Assembly (NCBI GenBank): GCA_003439945.1
Contig: QVRM01006811.1
Coordinates: 226,001 to 290,000, forward strand
Direction of reading: 5' to 3'
DNA length: 64,000 nucleotides
Source of the DNA: Dermanyssus gallinae
Lineage: Eukaryota; Arthropoda; Arachnida; Mesostigmata; Dermanyssidae
This document shows positions 34,531-46,532 of the stretch, piece after piece; the stretch's first letter is position 1, and each line of letters opens with the position of its first letter. Both the position numbers and the translations under genes were made by a program. Under the pieces are notes generated by a model. That model saw only the letters and a program-made list of their open reading frames with translations. It did not search any database and was not told the DNA's origin.

Positions 34531-34707
34531 TAACCTGCACAGCAATAGTCGACACTTAGTTCTGTACGAGTGTACTGATTTAGCCAACTAATAATAACCT
34601 CATTTCCCGGATGCCCATTCCTTGGTCAGGAATATCCTATTGAGAGCGCACGCCTCGCCAAATGGAATCTAATCAGTTGATATGCTCACTTGTATGGAAA
34701 TAGATTC
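34531..34707. other. Spacer or 5' end of RLE-LINE copy 1
   Basis: No coding sequence recognised. It may be 5' sequence of the LINE or host sequence. Confidence 0.35.
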
Positions 34708-34882
<175 letters not shown>

Positions 34883-35420
34883 TAATAGAACTACAATGAT
34901 GAAATTTGTAGATAACCTGCACCGGAGCTACAATAGCAGAGAACTAAACGCAAGCAGAAACCCCGACCAGTAAGGCCGAAAAGAAACAGAGAGAAAAACA
35001 GCCACAGCCGACATAAAGCTCCAAAGCGGCGAAGGGCGACATGAGCGACTGCATTCGTTGCGGTAACACCCAACAAAAAAAAAAAAAACTAATTGCGGTA
35101 ATACCATCCAGCAGCCCAGCAGTCAATGCGACAAATAAAAAATTGGTGCTATCTATACATTTCTGAGTGATACACAGGTATCGAACGAGGGGGGGGGGGT
35201 GGTGGAGGTGCGAGAGGCAAGCAGAGAAGCAGAGGCTGTACTGAGTAAACTCAGACGCATGGAAAAGAACATGTTACTTTGTGCTTATGTTGCAGCGAAA
35301 ACAAGACGAGCTTAGAATAGCAGAGCGAAGCAGCTGGAACAAGAAAAACACTCGCCGGATAAATTGTGACCCTGCTAACGTACGTGCAGAGGAAATGGCC
35401 GTAGTAAAAGAAAACGTTTC
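34883..35420. other. No gene recognised
   Basis: A-rich runs (35075-35089) and a G10 run (35190-35200). No recognisable frame. Confidence 0.4.
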
Positions 35421-35840
35421 CGCAGTTGTTGCTGCTGCTGTTGCGGTTGTTGTTGTTGTTGTTGATGTTTTTGCTGTTGTTGCTGTTGTGGTTGTTGTTG
35501 TTGTTGTAATTGCTGTTATTTCTGTTGTTGTCGTGGTGTCTGCTGTTGCTATTTTCATTGCTGTTACTGCTACTGCAACTACTACGAACAGGGAGCAGAG
35601 TGACTGCACTCAGATAAATTGGATAAACTGCCATTGTAGCCTTGACTCAAGCCGGAACATATCGCGGAAATGTGCCCTTTTCCGCTTAGTACTTTTTGGT
35701 AGGACAGCAACGGCGCCCCTCGCCGTTATTGCTGTCCTACCAAAAAGTACTAATCGTGTGCAGGTGCTGCTGCTGCTGTTGCTGTCGTTGTTGCTATTGT
35801 TGTTGTTGCTTTTGCTGCTGCTGCTACGGTTGTTGTTGTT
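35421..35840. repeat. (GTT/GCT)n low-complexity tracts
   Basis: Two impure GTT/GCT tracts (35421-35600 and 35761-35840) surround unique sequence. They create Val/Leu/Cys- and Asn/Thr-rich frames on both strands, which I do not treat as genes. Confidence 0.85.
35686..35753. repeat. 30/33-bp hairpin
   Basis: TTAGTACTTTTTGGTAGGAC...CGGCG at 35686-35715 pairs with its reverse complement at 35721-35753 around a 5-base loop. The only difference is a TAA insertion in the right arm. Confidence 0.9.
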
Positions 35841-35999
35841 TCAACCCGGGTGACAATTCATTACTTTCATACACAAAAAAAATCAGAGTATTATTTCTTA
35901 GCTGTCTGATGCTGTTAACAGAAGTGGCCTGTACGGCTAAAAGATGCACGATGAATTCGGCATAATATATGCAATAGGAAAGATCATACTAAGTATATC
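35841..35999. other. No gene recognised
   Basis: Unique AT-rich spacer. Confidence 0.4.
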
Positions 36000-36079
36000 T
36001 ATATATATATATATATATATATGAATCCAGCAGGGTACAAAACTCGATTATCTTTAGGCAGGATGGTCCGGGCGTAGCT

Positions 36080-36129
<50 letters not shown>

Positions 36130-36183
36130 TCCAGCAGGGTACAAAACTCGATTATCTTTAGGCAGGATGGTCCGGGCGTAGCT

Positions 36184-36224
<41 letters not shown>
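36000..36224. repeat. Tandem duplication, 104-bp unit, between (TA)n/(CT)n runs
   Basis: The sequence from GAATCCAGCAGGGTACAAAA to TCCGGGCGTAGCTTCTCT occurs at 36023-36085 and again at 36127-36187. The two copies are separated by (CT)n(TA)n, and TA runs flank both. Confidence 0.9.
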
Positions 36225-36228
<4 letters not shown>

Positions 36229-36561
36229 TATTTATATATAACATTAATTTATATACATAGCAACTTGACCTGACATCTGTAAACCTTAGAGAAAATCGCC
36301 TTCAAATGAGTATATGTCGCGCCGGGATTCAATCCGCAACACCAAATATTATGGCTTCTGCCCCCCCCCCGTCCCGTCCGTACAGAGAGAGGAGCCTAGA
36401 TTGCGCTATAGATCTGCCATAGGTTTCAGAAACGCACAAATGAGTCTCATCATCAAAACGACCTGTCCAGGTTACTAACAGTAACTAAGAAGCTAATACG
36501 ATTTTATTAATACTCAGTTAAGTATACCTGGAAATACGAAGCCCGCTGCAGAATAAAACTA

Positions 36562-36620
<59 letters not shown>

Positions 36621-38301
36621 ATATGACTGTTATATAAATAGTTAGCTGCAAACATTTTCTGTGGCTCTCCCGCCAAAGCCCCTCAACGCTCGGCAATAGT
36701 AATTGTGCGCCCGTCGTCAATAGGGCATACATATATATATATATATATAACATACAGAGCTATATATAGAAAGTTTGTGGGCGAGCTGACGTCACCCAAG
36801 GCAAAGGTAGTAGAGTAATAACAGAAACAGCCGTACGAAGTATAGCTATTACCTGGACTATTAGCTCTCATATCTCAATACCGATAGATCTGTTCACTCG
36901 ACTGAGCCTCATTCTACTGTTCGGTGTTGCCGTCGTTGCTGTAGAAAGGTACGCCAAACCAACGCCGCTCGGGACGTCTATTCAGGGTCACCGACGGAGA
37001 ACTCCGACGTCATCGTCAAGCTGGGTTGGCCGCTCCCACTTCTTAGTGTTTCTATTTTAAACGCAGCACAGTATACGCCCCAGGCTAAGTCTTTTTCCTA
37101 GTACGGCATTTATACGGTGAAAATTAGAAAACGTCTAGTGTTGTTGTGGGTAGATGTGCGTCTGGTGACCGAAAATCAACTTCCTACTTTAAATTAGCAG
37201 CAAAGTCACCCGCTGAAAGTGTCCCGAGGTAGATAGTCAGACTATACACGATACTAATAGCCTAACGTGAAAATGAGTGTGTGGTTTATAAACAAAAAAT
37301 GTGCGTGTGTGTGTGGTTTATAAACAAAAAATGTGTGTGTGTTTTATAAGTATCTAAGGGTGACGGACTAAAGGTTTGATAAATAAACAAACTTAAAAAC
37401 AATCGTTTTTAAAAATGAATTTAGCCAACGTTTATACGGATGCAAACACTTAGTAGGAATCATCAAAAATGCTCTGTTATTTCAGAATGCTCTGCGGAGG
37501 CTGCCTGCCCTTCATGTACCAACATCTGTTGATACAACATCTAGGCCCTTCCAAGATGCGTGTGTACTACCGGCGATGTATTTGCGACCGCCCGTATACT
37601 ATCGCTGAACGAAACATGGGCTTGCGACAAGGACACCACGGAAAAATTGTGCGACAAACACCTGTTACGATCCGTTCCTAAAAGTTCGGCAGCTGGGCTA
37701 GATGTATAGGGTCCCGCACTTGCCCCAACACTCCGTGATATTACGCCATGGCTACGTTTTGCACCGCTCGAGGCCCTTCGCCTTCAGAGCAAAAGTATAC
37801 GCGCTAAGGAAGACCGACGGGTAAGCGAGACATATTGCTTGTTCCTGGTGCATTCTACTACATTGAAAAGCAGTAATTACGATAACTACGTAGCTCTTTT
37901 AGAGAAGGACATTGAAGAACACCTGCTAAAACGGAGCGAAGAAACCACTTGTTCAGAGTGGCGGGGCAGAAGACTCCCCACACGTACAACTACGTTCAGA
38001 CGGTCTAGCACGTTTGATCTTTGTGCTGAAGAGAATTGCACGGAGTTTTACTGCAAGTCGCATCAGATGAGATCGAAGATAGCCAAGCGATCTGTTTGAG
38101 CTGGCGTCATTGTTGCCTAGCGGTCAGTAACTTAGTTGCATCGCTAAGATATCGATACCCACTTAATGTATGATACAAAGACGACGGAGTCTTCGCCGAT
38201 TCCTTGAGGGATGACGCTTCGGACATTAGCAGTAAGATTTCCGCATGTTTAAACAACTAACGCGTCAAAATCGTATTTTAAAAAAATTCTTTCAGGGCTG
38301 A
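36225..38301. other. No gene recognised
   Basis: Mixed sequence with a C10 run (36361-36370), two TA arrays, and a direct repeat of GTGTGGTTTATAAACAAAAA at about 37279 and 37310. Frames at 37469-37681 and 37839-38099 have arginine/cysteine-rich composition but no recognisable domain. A GGGATTCAATCC stretch at about 36324 resembles a pol III B box. Confidence 0.35.
36565..36618. repeat. (TA)n microsatellite
   Basis: About 27 TA units; a shorter run follows at 36730-36749. Confidence 0.95.
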
Positions 38302-38420
38302 CTCTCAGCCAAGATTTAACGTCCTGCGTACGGGACTGCTTTTCGCATTGCTTCATAGACGGACCCTCATAAATACAAATGTGCAACGGTGGGGTTCGAC
38401 CCCGCGCAAAAAATCATTCT
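38302..38420 (+). repeat. SINE-like dispersed repeat, copy 2
   Basis: Begins GCTGACTCTCAGCCAAGATT, continues ACGGGACTGCTTTTCGCATT, CATAGACGGAC and CATAAATACAAATGTGCAAC, and contains GGTGGGGTTCGACCCC, the best-preserved B-box-like sequence of the three copies (the others are 10868-10998 and 45868-46000, both minus). Confidence 0.6.
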
Positions 38421-38779
38421 ACTAGATATTTTGTTCTCAGGCCAAATAATCTTCGAAGCGGCGTCGCCATTTACCCTCACGAGGTTGCTCGTGTGTACAC
38501 TGTGAATAACAAATTTGCCCGGAGCATTTCACGTCGTTCACAGATTTGAATCGACTTTGCTTCTATGGTAATACTCCATTTTTAATAATAGTGATATGAT
38601 ATGATTTGATAGGTTGCCCATGCTACCAGCACGGATCAAGTACTAACGCGTCTCTCAGGTGCTCTTTTTCATCGGGCTCTTACATCTAATGTTCCGGTTC
38701 GGTGTGTCGTATTTGCCTCAGAGAACTCCCGTAAAACGTTGGAGTGGTTCATCTGTTGATACAATTTCATGTAATTAAA
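38421..38779. other. No gene recognised
   Basis: Unique spacer before the LINE fragment; part of it could be decayed LINE. Confidence 0.35.
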
Positions 38780-40227
38780 TAAGAAAACAGCCTCATCTGT
38801 CAGCAAGTCTTACCGACGGAGAACAGGGAAAAGCAGTGGGAGGACTCACAATCTTTTTACGAGAAAGGTCACCCCAAATGCAATGTGTGCGAAAAGGTGA
38901 GTGTTGCATGACACGCACATCAGGTAGTTTCAACCTCGAATTGTTCTACCTGCTATTTTACTATGATGATGATGAGGTTACCGACGCCATCAGTGCTAGT
39001 CTCAACAGCCCAGTCTGATCGGCGGCGACATCAACTGTCGTATTGATAATGGCGCACCCGACAGGAAGAGTGATGGCCTCCTTAAGCCTCTAGAGAACAG
39101 AGACATGCATTGTGCAAATAAGCGTGATAAATTCACGTCCGTTTGCCAAAGTGGAAAAAGCACAATCGACCTCCTGTTTCACAACCGTTCGACAACGTAC
39201 TTGTCTTCGCAGCTCGATTTGCATGTATTGACGCGCGAAGTAGGGATACTGAGATCAATTTCTGACATTAAGCACAGCAACCACGCTCTAGAGACCACTG
39301 TTAAGGAGACTGTAGTTAAGAAAAGTAGAGGCAAAGACGGGCGCGGCCCTGGTTTACACGGGCATGCTACCCAAAAACGTCGGGAAGTCTTAGGGTTCCT
39401 GCACCGAGCACGGGCTCTGCACCCCGACTCCCAGATAGTTGCTGATAGTAGGGCGCTCTTTGGCCGACCTAGAGCAACCTACAAGAAACTGCTTGTGGAG
39501 AATAAGCGCCGGTATTATGAGGAGGAGGAGGAGTCTCGCATGCTCGAGACAGCAGAGCGTGAACCCCCATGTCTACATGGTTCACCGGCTAAAGGCGTGC
39601 ACAAAAAAACATGCACAGCGTGAAAAAGGAGCAGTTGCGGCAGCACTTTACAGGCTAGCGCTACACGAATTCGCCGTTTATGGTGAAAGAAGTGGTGCAG
39701 ATCCTTCGCGGGTTACCCGAGAAGAAGAGCAGTAAGATCTATTACGAATATTGGGCCGAATCGTGCGATGTTTTGGCACATAGCCTAGGTTTGGCACGAG
39801 GCCAGGCTTGCTCTGCAATTTAAAGGCAAATAAAATCGCGGAAGACGAAGGCCATTAAATTTCGCCATGGGGGTATATTAGCAAGAGACGTAATACCCTG
39901 TTGTGGCCAACCGCTGGAGTGTGTCAACTCCTTCCCGTGTTTGGGTCTGAGACTACACAATTTGGTCACACAAAGGTGAGAGACCCTCGATGACTGCCTC
40001 TAATTGCGCAGCTATAAAGATGCTTCACAGTACATATGAAGCGTGTTCTTTGTCTGCCGCAGACGTCAAGAAACCGCTTCATGTACCTGCTAGTGGTTTG
40101 CGTACCGGCAATGGAAACACTCAGAGTCAGGCTTAGGTCACCTATTACAGAATCACTTAAGCAATTTTTGTCGAAAAGACAGGGAAAAGTAGCCGAGGCT
40201 TCAGCAGAGGTAGCGCAGTCAGATGTA
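38780..40227 (+). pseudogene. LINE endonuclease/RT fragments, palm deleted (copy B)
   Basis: In shifting frames the plus strand reads SGSFNLELFYLLF, LIGGDINCRIDNGAPDRKSD (APE endonuclease, GGDIN for GGDFN), then SGKSTIDLLFHN, a linker with RATYKKLLVENKRRYYEEEE, later KTKAIKFRHGGILARDV and CVNSFPCLGLRL, then KRVLCLPQTSRNRFMYLL (thumb, shared with copy A). The RT fingers and palm, including YADD, are missing, so there is an internal deletion near 39640-39830. At least four frame changes are seen. The order EN-linker-RT shows an APE-type LINE; the clade is unresolved. Confidence 0.7.
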
Positions 40228-41547
40228 CGAGGTGTGTTCAAAACGTATCGCGACTTTTGAATTTTCGCGGGTTACGTATATTCGAATTTCGATTTTTTGT
40301 GGCGTTATGTTGGTACTCATGTCTCTCACTTATGCCGACAAGCTCGGCCATTTTGAATGTTCACTTAATTGTTGACAGCTGCTTTGCTTGCACGTGTTTT
40401 GGATCGTCTTCGATTTTTACCTATTCAAAAAAATGGATCGAAGAACCTGTATCAAATTTTGTGTGAAAAACGAAATTAAGTGCGCGGATGCATTCCGAAT
40501 GTTGACTGTGGCATACGGAGAAGCTACCTTGGACCGAAGCAACGTTTATCGGTGGTACAAAATGTTCTCAGAAGGCCGAGAAGATGTGAACGACGAAGAG
40601 CGTGCCGGACGCCCGAGCACTTCAACAACAGACGAAAAAATTAATGAAGTGGAGAAAATGGTATTGGCCAATCGTCGAATCACCGTTAGAGAAGTTGCTG
40701 AGGACCTAAACATATCGATTGGCTCGTGCCATTCGATTTTTATCAATGATTTGGGCATGAGACGGGTCGCCGCGAAATTCGTACCAAAATTGCTCAATTG
40801 CGACCAAAAACAGCATCGCATGAACGTTGCTAATGAGATGTTGGACTCTGTCCGCGACGACCCAAATTTGCTCCAGAGGGTCATAACTGGTGACGAATCG
40901 TGGGTTTATGGTTATGACGTGGAAACCAAAGCTCAATCATCTCAATGGAAGCTGCCGCACGAACCAAGACCGAAAAAAGCGCGCCAAGTTCGGTCGAATG
41001 TGAAAGTTTTGCTGACAGTTTTCTTCGATTGCAGGGGCGTGGTGCATCACGAGTTCTTGCCACAGGGTAGAACGGTCAATAAGGAATATTACCTGCAAGT
41101 TATGCGCAATTTGCGCGAAGCAATCCGCCAGAAACGCCCGGATTTGTGGAAGAACAAAAATTGGCTTTTGCACCACGATAACGCCCCTGCTCACACATCG
41201 TTGCTTGTGCGCGTGTTTTTGGCCAAAAACAACACACTAATGATGCCGCAGCCACCGTATTCCACAGATCTGGCCCCCTGTGACTTTTTCTTGTTCCCTA
41301 AACTGAAGAGGCCCATGAAAGGACGACGTTACGCTACGCTTGACGAGATAAAGACGGCATCGAAGGAGGAGCTGAACAAGATAAAAAAAATGGTTTTTTG
41401 AAGTGCTTCGAAGATTGGAACAACCGTTGGCACAAGTGTATAATATCTCATGGGGATTACTTTGAAGGGGACAAAATAGATATTCATGAATAAATAAATA
41501 ATTTTTGAAAAAACACAAAAGTCGCGATACGTTTTGAACACACTATG
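40228..41547 (+). mobile_element. mariner transposon, well preserved (M5)
   Basis: 1320 bp with near-identical inverted repeats. The left reads CGAGGTGTGTTCAAAACGTA at 40228 and the right end reads CATAGTGTGTTCAAAACGTA in reverse complement. Both continue TCGCGACTTTTG. TA duplications lie at 40226-40227 and 41548-41549. It is inserted into LINE copy B. Confidence 0.92.
40433..41493 (+). pseudogene. mariner transposase, single frameshift near the C-terminus (M5)
   Basis: ATG 40433 opens 322 codons ending at a TGA at 41399-41401. The protein has the paired HTH DNA-binding region (CIKFCVKNEIKCADAFRML; GRPSTSTTDEK; REVAEDLNISIGS), then the DDE/D catalytic domain: VITGDESWVYGYD, WLLHHDNAPAHTS and YSTDLAPCDFFLFP. 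The second and third catalytic Asp are 34 residues apart, the DD34D spacing of mariners. At 41394-41399 a T run is one base short of what the family frame needs. Just past it, in the next frame, KCFEDWNNRWHKCIISHGDY then FEGDKIDIHE and a TAA at 41491-41493 complete the normal C-terminus. All other motifs look intact. Confidence 0.92.
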
Positions 41548-41864
41548 TATACCTCGCTAGGAAGCGTTAGGATTGAATGGCATGCAGTAGTCGACACGTG
41601 TACACAAGGTACGCTGTGTATGGCTATCTTCACATGGTATGTTCGACCCAAGGATTTTACTAAGTTGGCGATCAATGTCGTTGCCGGTTCTGCTCGCAGA
41701 TATGCGTTAAATATCACGCAGCAGACGCATCGGCGGTCCTTGCGCTTTTTCGTCCGGTAGTACGGTCGCCGAAGTATTCAAATTGTATATGATGACAACT
41801 GTATTATAATTATTTATCATCTTGAAATGCAAAGTTATTGCGAGTTAAACAATATGTATGTTAA

Positions 41865-44800
41865 ATTAATAGAGAAGCAGCACAATTGAACTCGGATGCC
41901 AGCCTGAAGGTGTTCAAACCCGATAGCTCCTGCGAGCTTCTTATTAACACCGATAACAGTGAACCTAGGTTGCTGCTCAGTGCCACCCGCTGTACTTATT
42001 TTACTTTCTAATGTACTGCACTATCATACAGAGACTACTATCATACGTACCTATTGTAGTGGTTGCCAAAGCTGTATCTAGTGCAATAAAGTACATAGTA
42101 TATTGGTTTGTAGACGGTGTGCATACGCAACCTCATCTATCTAAAGGTAGTATACTTTAAGGCGGCCATATTAATGATATTCATTCCTGTTGATTTGATC
42201 CGGTTTGGTTTTCCTGCGTGGCGTAGTATGTTCAATGCTATGTTTTAAGGGCAGACCCATCAGTATTGAGAACATAAATTACTGATTTCTTGTTAAGTGT
42301 TAATGCTACCGGATGAATATTTTGCGGAAGCTTATTTAAGCGGTTTACTTTATGCCTGGGCCACGGAAAAACACGCATTGTGAATGACAATAGATAATCA
42401 TCTGACAGCAATATAAGCATATGTTTTGCTTTCCTGTAGAATATTGCGTGCAGCCTGTGCATTACTTATTGAGAAAGTCCGCCTAATATTAACCACATCC
42501 AGACGCGGGTTTTGAAACTGAAAAAAATTTTAGGAACAAAATTTGTTGAGCACATATTAATTCACGGACAATTGACCTCTGCGCACGCATGTCTGTGTCC
42601 TCCACTCCTACTTCCGGTAGTATATTAACTGCCGGGGCCCTTGCAATAAATAACTGCTGTCCTGACTCGCTGGGCTCGCGCAATGTGTTTAGACCTGCCG
42701 CCTTTTTAAAAACGATAAAACGGCGTCGTACCAGTAGGGGTCTTGCTTGGGGTTCACTCGCTATGTGGTTAAGAGTATGTTAAGAAATTCTGATGTCAGT
42801 GGCCCTGCCTTCCCTTAAGTCTCAAACTCGACAGTGTAAGCGTTGTATTTGTTTCGCAGTGTGCCTGAAATAGCTGACACAATGCCCACACATAAAAGGA
42901 TGCTAGGGTGCTCCATGCTAGACCGGAGCCTAGTCTCGCTGCGTGGCATGAGTGCCACACCTTCCGATCCGCGGCCGTGCCTATGGACCTCCTGTAGAAG
43001 CAGCAAACAGAGCGTTGATAGCCGAGCAGAGGGTCCCACGCCTGTACGAGCGCAGGTGTCATCTAGGCCTGTAGTCAACATAGGGCATGCAGTCATGCGT
43101 CTGCTTAGAGGCGGGCAACCGTCAGGAGACGGGCTTCCTCAACCGGGGTGCCATCCGATGCCAAGAGTGACTGAAGCCAAGCCTGATAGGCCAGCTCCTT
43201 CCACTGTGCCTGGGAGAAAACTGGTCCTCGGGGGTTTAGTTCACAGTAGTCGCGGCGTGTTTTGATAGAGCCTGTCGGAGTGTGACGAAGCACTGTCGTT
43301 CACTAGTTCCAGGGTATTATGCGACACCCCGTGCAACGCTAAGGTCACATGCGGGACCTCGAGGCCCTGAATCATACGCCTAAACGTAATTAACGTGAGA
43401 TCGGTTAACTTGAAAAGGGGTTGCGGCACCAGTGCTGCTGACCGTACGCGTTGAGAGGGCGTGACTGAGAAGGAGTCTCATCTTAGCAATACTAATAGGC
43501 AGCTAAGTAGGGCGCTTATCCGCCAGCCCTAAGTGCTACCCGCTGATGCCAATCAGTAGACCAAGCCCGCTTGATGTGGCACTATTACACCTACAACAGA
43601 TATCTATATATTCCTTTCTTGTCGTCATTACGCTCAAACTTAAAGTGTTTGAATGTGCGACTTGATAAGAGGGCTTGCTCTCAAACAACGTATCGTTTAA
43701 ATCTGCGACGAGCATTAAAATTATGGGAGGGGGATGCCAAAGACGCGCTCTTCATTGAGGACCCTAAACGGAGATTCGACTTACCATCAATGTCAGCATA
43801 CAACAATCTCATGTATCGGTAAAGAACAGTCATGTTGGTGTACTCAATGTGAACCATTCTGCCCGACCGACCATGTGGCGGTTTGCGTAGATAGAAGTAG
43901 CCTTTTGTAGTCGACCTGCATTCTCATAATGTTACGATATGTAACCTACTCGTAGACAGAAATATTAAAGAGCGAGTCAAAGCAAATGTCAAAGACGATT
44001 ATTCATGAAGACAAACAATAATAACAATGATAATGACGGTATTGACAGCAATTACGATAATGATATTGATGAATATTGCGATAAATAATTACGGTAATGA
44101 GAAGAGTTTAAACGGAGTACACATTGGACCAACATTAACGACCATTGCTTAGATGAGTTGTTTGCCCTATACAGTTGCAATTAGAAAAGAAACTTTTAAT
44201 TTTTCTTAACCAGAGTTGGTTGAACTGTAGTGCCTATTTTTTTCCAATAATCGTAACAAGGAAAATAAGCAGTATGCCCTAAGTGAACACTTAGACAAAT
44301 CGCGGTTTAATGTTGCATGGCCACGTTCGCTTCAACTATAACGACCGCTTCGTCGGTGGTATCGGGTGGCAAAGACCGCTGAAATTTCACACCTGGTGAT
44401 TTCTTGAGTAACGAGGGTCATTATGCTAACGATTGTTCTGCGATTTTCCACCTCAACATTTAGCAGTATTTTCCAAAACCCCGTAAATTCGCCTCAACCT
44501 AAATAAGCTTCTAACGCTAGTGGCGAGTTTAGATGAGCGTCCACGTGCTCTGGCTGAATCTGATTTTTGCAGCATACGTAGATTAATGAATATAACTGTG
44601 GCTTGTCATTTACCGCTATGCTAGTGCGCGTTTCACTTCTCGTTTTATTTCTAAACGCTAAAATTGCAAAGCAAGTAAATTTTATTTCGAGTAGTTTTAC
44701 GTAGGGTCGACAAACTGGTAGCACCGTGTTACGATTGTTCAATACGACCACGAGAAGCTTTACGTTGGATTCCGTCAAAGCAGCAGGTGAGGTGCATTCT

Positions 44801-45204
44801 GTTGGTCAGTTATACCGCAAACAAAAACGCTTTACAAAAAATTGCATTTAAATGAGTATCTTTCCATTTTTCTGTATCTGCCCTGCTGCAAAATGCTCAT
44901 CAATCCTGAAGTGTGCCTGCTTTTGCATTTAGGTTAGCATTATGAGCAAATTATATGCTGTCACACGAACCCCTACGCAGGTAAATCTAGGTCCGCGACT
45001 GTTCTTTTAAATTAGGGACTGCCTATCATGGCCTGTACATAACTGAAAAAGCTAGTTAGCAGATACAATTTTAACTAACGTGACTAGCATATATTCTTTG
45101 ATATTAGGCGGTATAAGGGTTGTATCTACCCTTCAATACACAAAGCGCCCTCTTAAACGCAGTTGCAAACCCGGGATAGTACAGATTGTCATTGTATCTT
45201 CTTC
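41865..45204. other. Gene-poor stretch
   Basis: No recognisable gene. Minus-strand frames between 43440 and 42796 (62-93 codons in adjacent frames, with VFSQAQWKELAYQAWLQSLL and TCARTGVGPSARLSTL) are relatively dense and may be a decayed protein of unknown kind. The rest is AT-rich; a stretch of GATAATGA-like repeats lies at 44020-44100. Confidence 0.35.
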
Positions 45205-45490
45205 ATATTCCAGGTGTGGGGGGTACTCCACAGGGCTCTGTTCTTGGTCCCTTTATGTTTCTTATATAACTGAACTTCATATTCTTGAGAAATAAGCACG
45301 ATAACCTGGGCAAGACGATAGCTTTTGCTGACGACACGACAATCTGTTTTTAGACTTGACCTGGCTAACGTTTCTAGTGATAATAACACTTCACTTGAGT
45401 TGGTTGAAAAGTTGTTAAGGTTTTCAATGGATACGGACTAGTTGTGAATACGAACAAAATCAATATCTTAGTGTTTCGACCCGGAAGAAG
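45205..45490 (+). pseudogene. LINE reverse transcriptase fragment
   Basis: The plus strand reads GGTPQGSVLGPFMFLIY (usual GVPQGSVLGP), then after a frame change TIAFADDTTIC (active site -ADD-), NTSLELVEKLLRFSMDT and VNTNKINILVF (usual LNTSKTKYMVF). These are RT motifs B', C and D in order. No endonuclease or C-terminus was found; clade unresolved. Confidence 0.7.
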
Positions 45491-45867
45491 AAGTTTTCGG
45501 CCGCACATCACACAAAGGCCACAATGAGGGCAAATACAATGAGAGGATATCGCACATTTTTGTACGGCATTATTGTCTTTTTCTGTTTATCTTTCCCCCT
45601 TTTTGACGCGCATACGCATGTTTGGAATTAGCGTTTAAATGGGAACTGGAGCTCACGGCAGAGTTTGCTCTGCGAAAATCTTGCTCGACCCCTTCCGCAC
45701 AATGTCAGTTTTTCAAAATCTGCCGAACATAACTTCGGCGCCGGTAGCGTCTCAGATTTTAGCGGTCCCTTATAACGCTGATTGAGCGTCTGTGCAAACG
45801 ACTGCACTATAAGCAGGCTCCGTAATGATGTCGGCTTCTCTTGGCACGCAAGGGCAGCAAAAGCCAA
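45491..45867. other. No gene recognised
   Basis: Unique sequence. An 84-codon minus frame at 45628-45882 has no recognisable domain. Confidence 0.4.
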
Positions 45868-46000
45868 TAAAAGGAGACACATAGGTGCGCGGCTTTGATC
45901 CCCGCCGTTGCACGTTTGTATTTATGCAATTCGTCTGCGAAACTGACTCCGTGGACGTTAAATATTGGTTGCAAGTCAGCTCAAAAGAAATATTGGTTCA
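45868..46000 (-). repeat. SINE-like dispersed repeat, copy 3
   Basis: The minus strand shares TTTAACGTCCACGG, CATAAATACAAACGTGCAAC, GGCGGGGATCAAAGCCGCGC and ACCTATGTGTCTCC with copy 1 (10868-10998); see also copy 2 at 38302-38420. Confidence 0.6.
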
Positions 46001-46532
46001 AAAGATCTGATTGAGTGTCCTATTCTTTATCACAGTTCTAGTGGCGTTTTTGGTCGGGTTTGTCACTGCGTGCCTGGCATCGTGGAGTTCCTACAACTAA
46101 TTGAATGTATCTTCGTTGGTAAACTGAACTTATTTAGCTCGCCAATGCCGAATTGTATAATTTTCGCCGCCGTACTCATCCCTTCTGAACTCACACACAT
46201 CACCGACTCTGAGGATGCAGGTGGTCTTCTGTTGGATGTGGCTCTAATGAAGTTTACTTGCGCTTTTCCGGTGCTCTCCATTTCCTCCAGAATTATGGGA
46301 AAACGGCAAAATAATCCGCCGCATGTTAACGAGCTATTCAGTAGATGCAAAGTTTATTTTTCGTATATTACATTATGTTTGTGGGACACATATTACAAGA
46401 GATTAGCTAAGCCAGTGTGCCTAGCGGGTATGTATTGTAACTATCACGTGTCCGCCTCGTCTAGGCTAGGCCGAGACCACTTCAGAAGTGTGCCCCAAAC
46501 GGAGGCCGCGTTTCCACGTTGTATGTCGAGAT
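46001..46532. other. No gene recognised
   Basis: An open minus frame at 46063-46350 (95 codons) has no recognisable domain. It may be the 3' UTR of the LINE that ends near 46533 or host sequence. Confidence 0.35.

Larger units (their letters stand above)
38780..41864 (+). mobile_element. LINE fragment (copy B) interrupted by a mariner
   Basis: Pieces of one LINE lie on both sides of the mariner at 40228-41547. To the left are an endonuclease C-terminus, a linker and the RT thumb; to the right are the last coding bases and a 3' UTR ending AACAATATGTATGT, as in copy A (2720-2879). Joining the flanks across the TA duplication restores collinearity with copy A. The 5' boundary is approximate. 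Confidence 0.75.
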
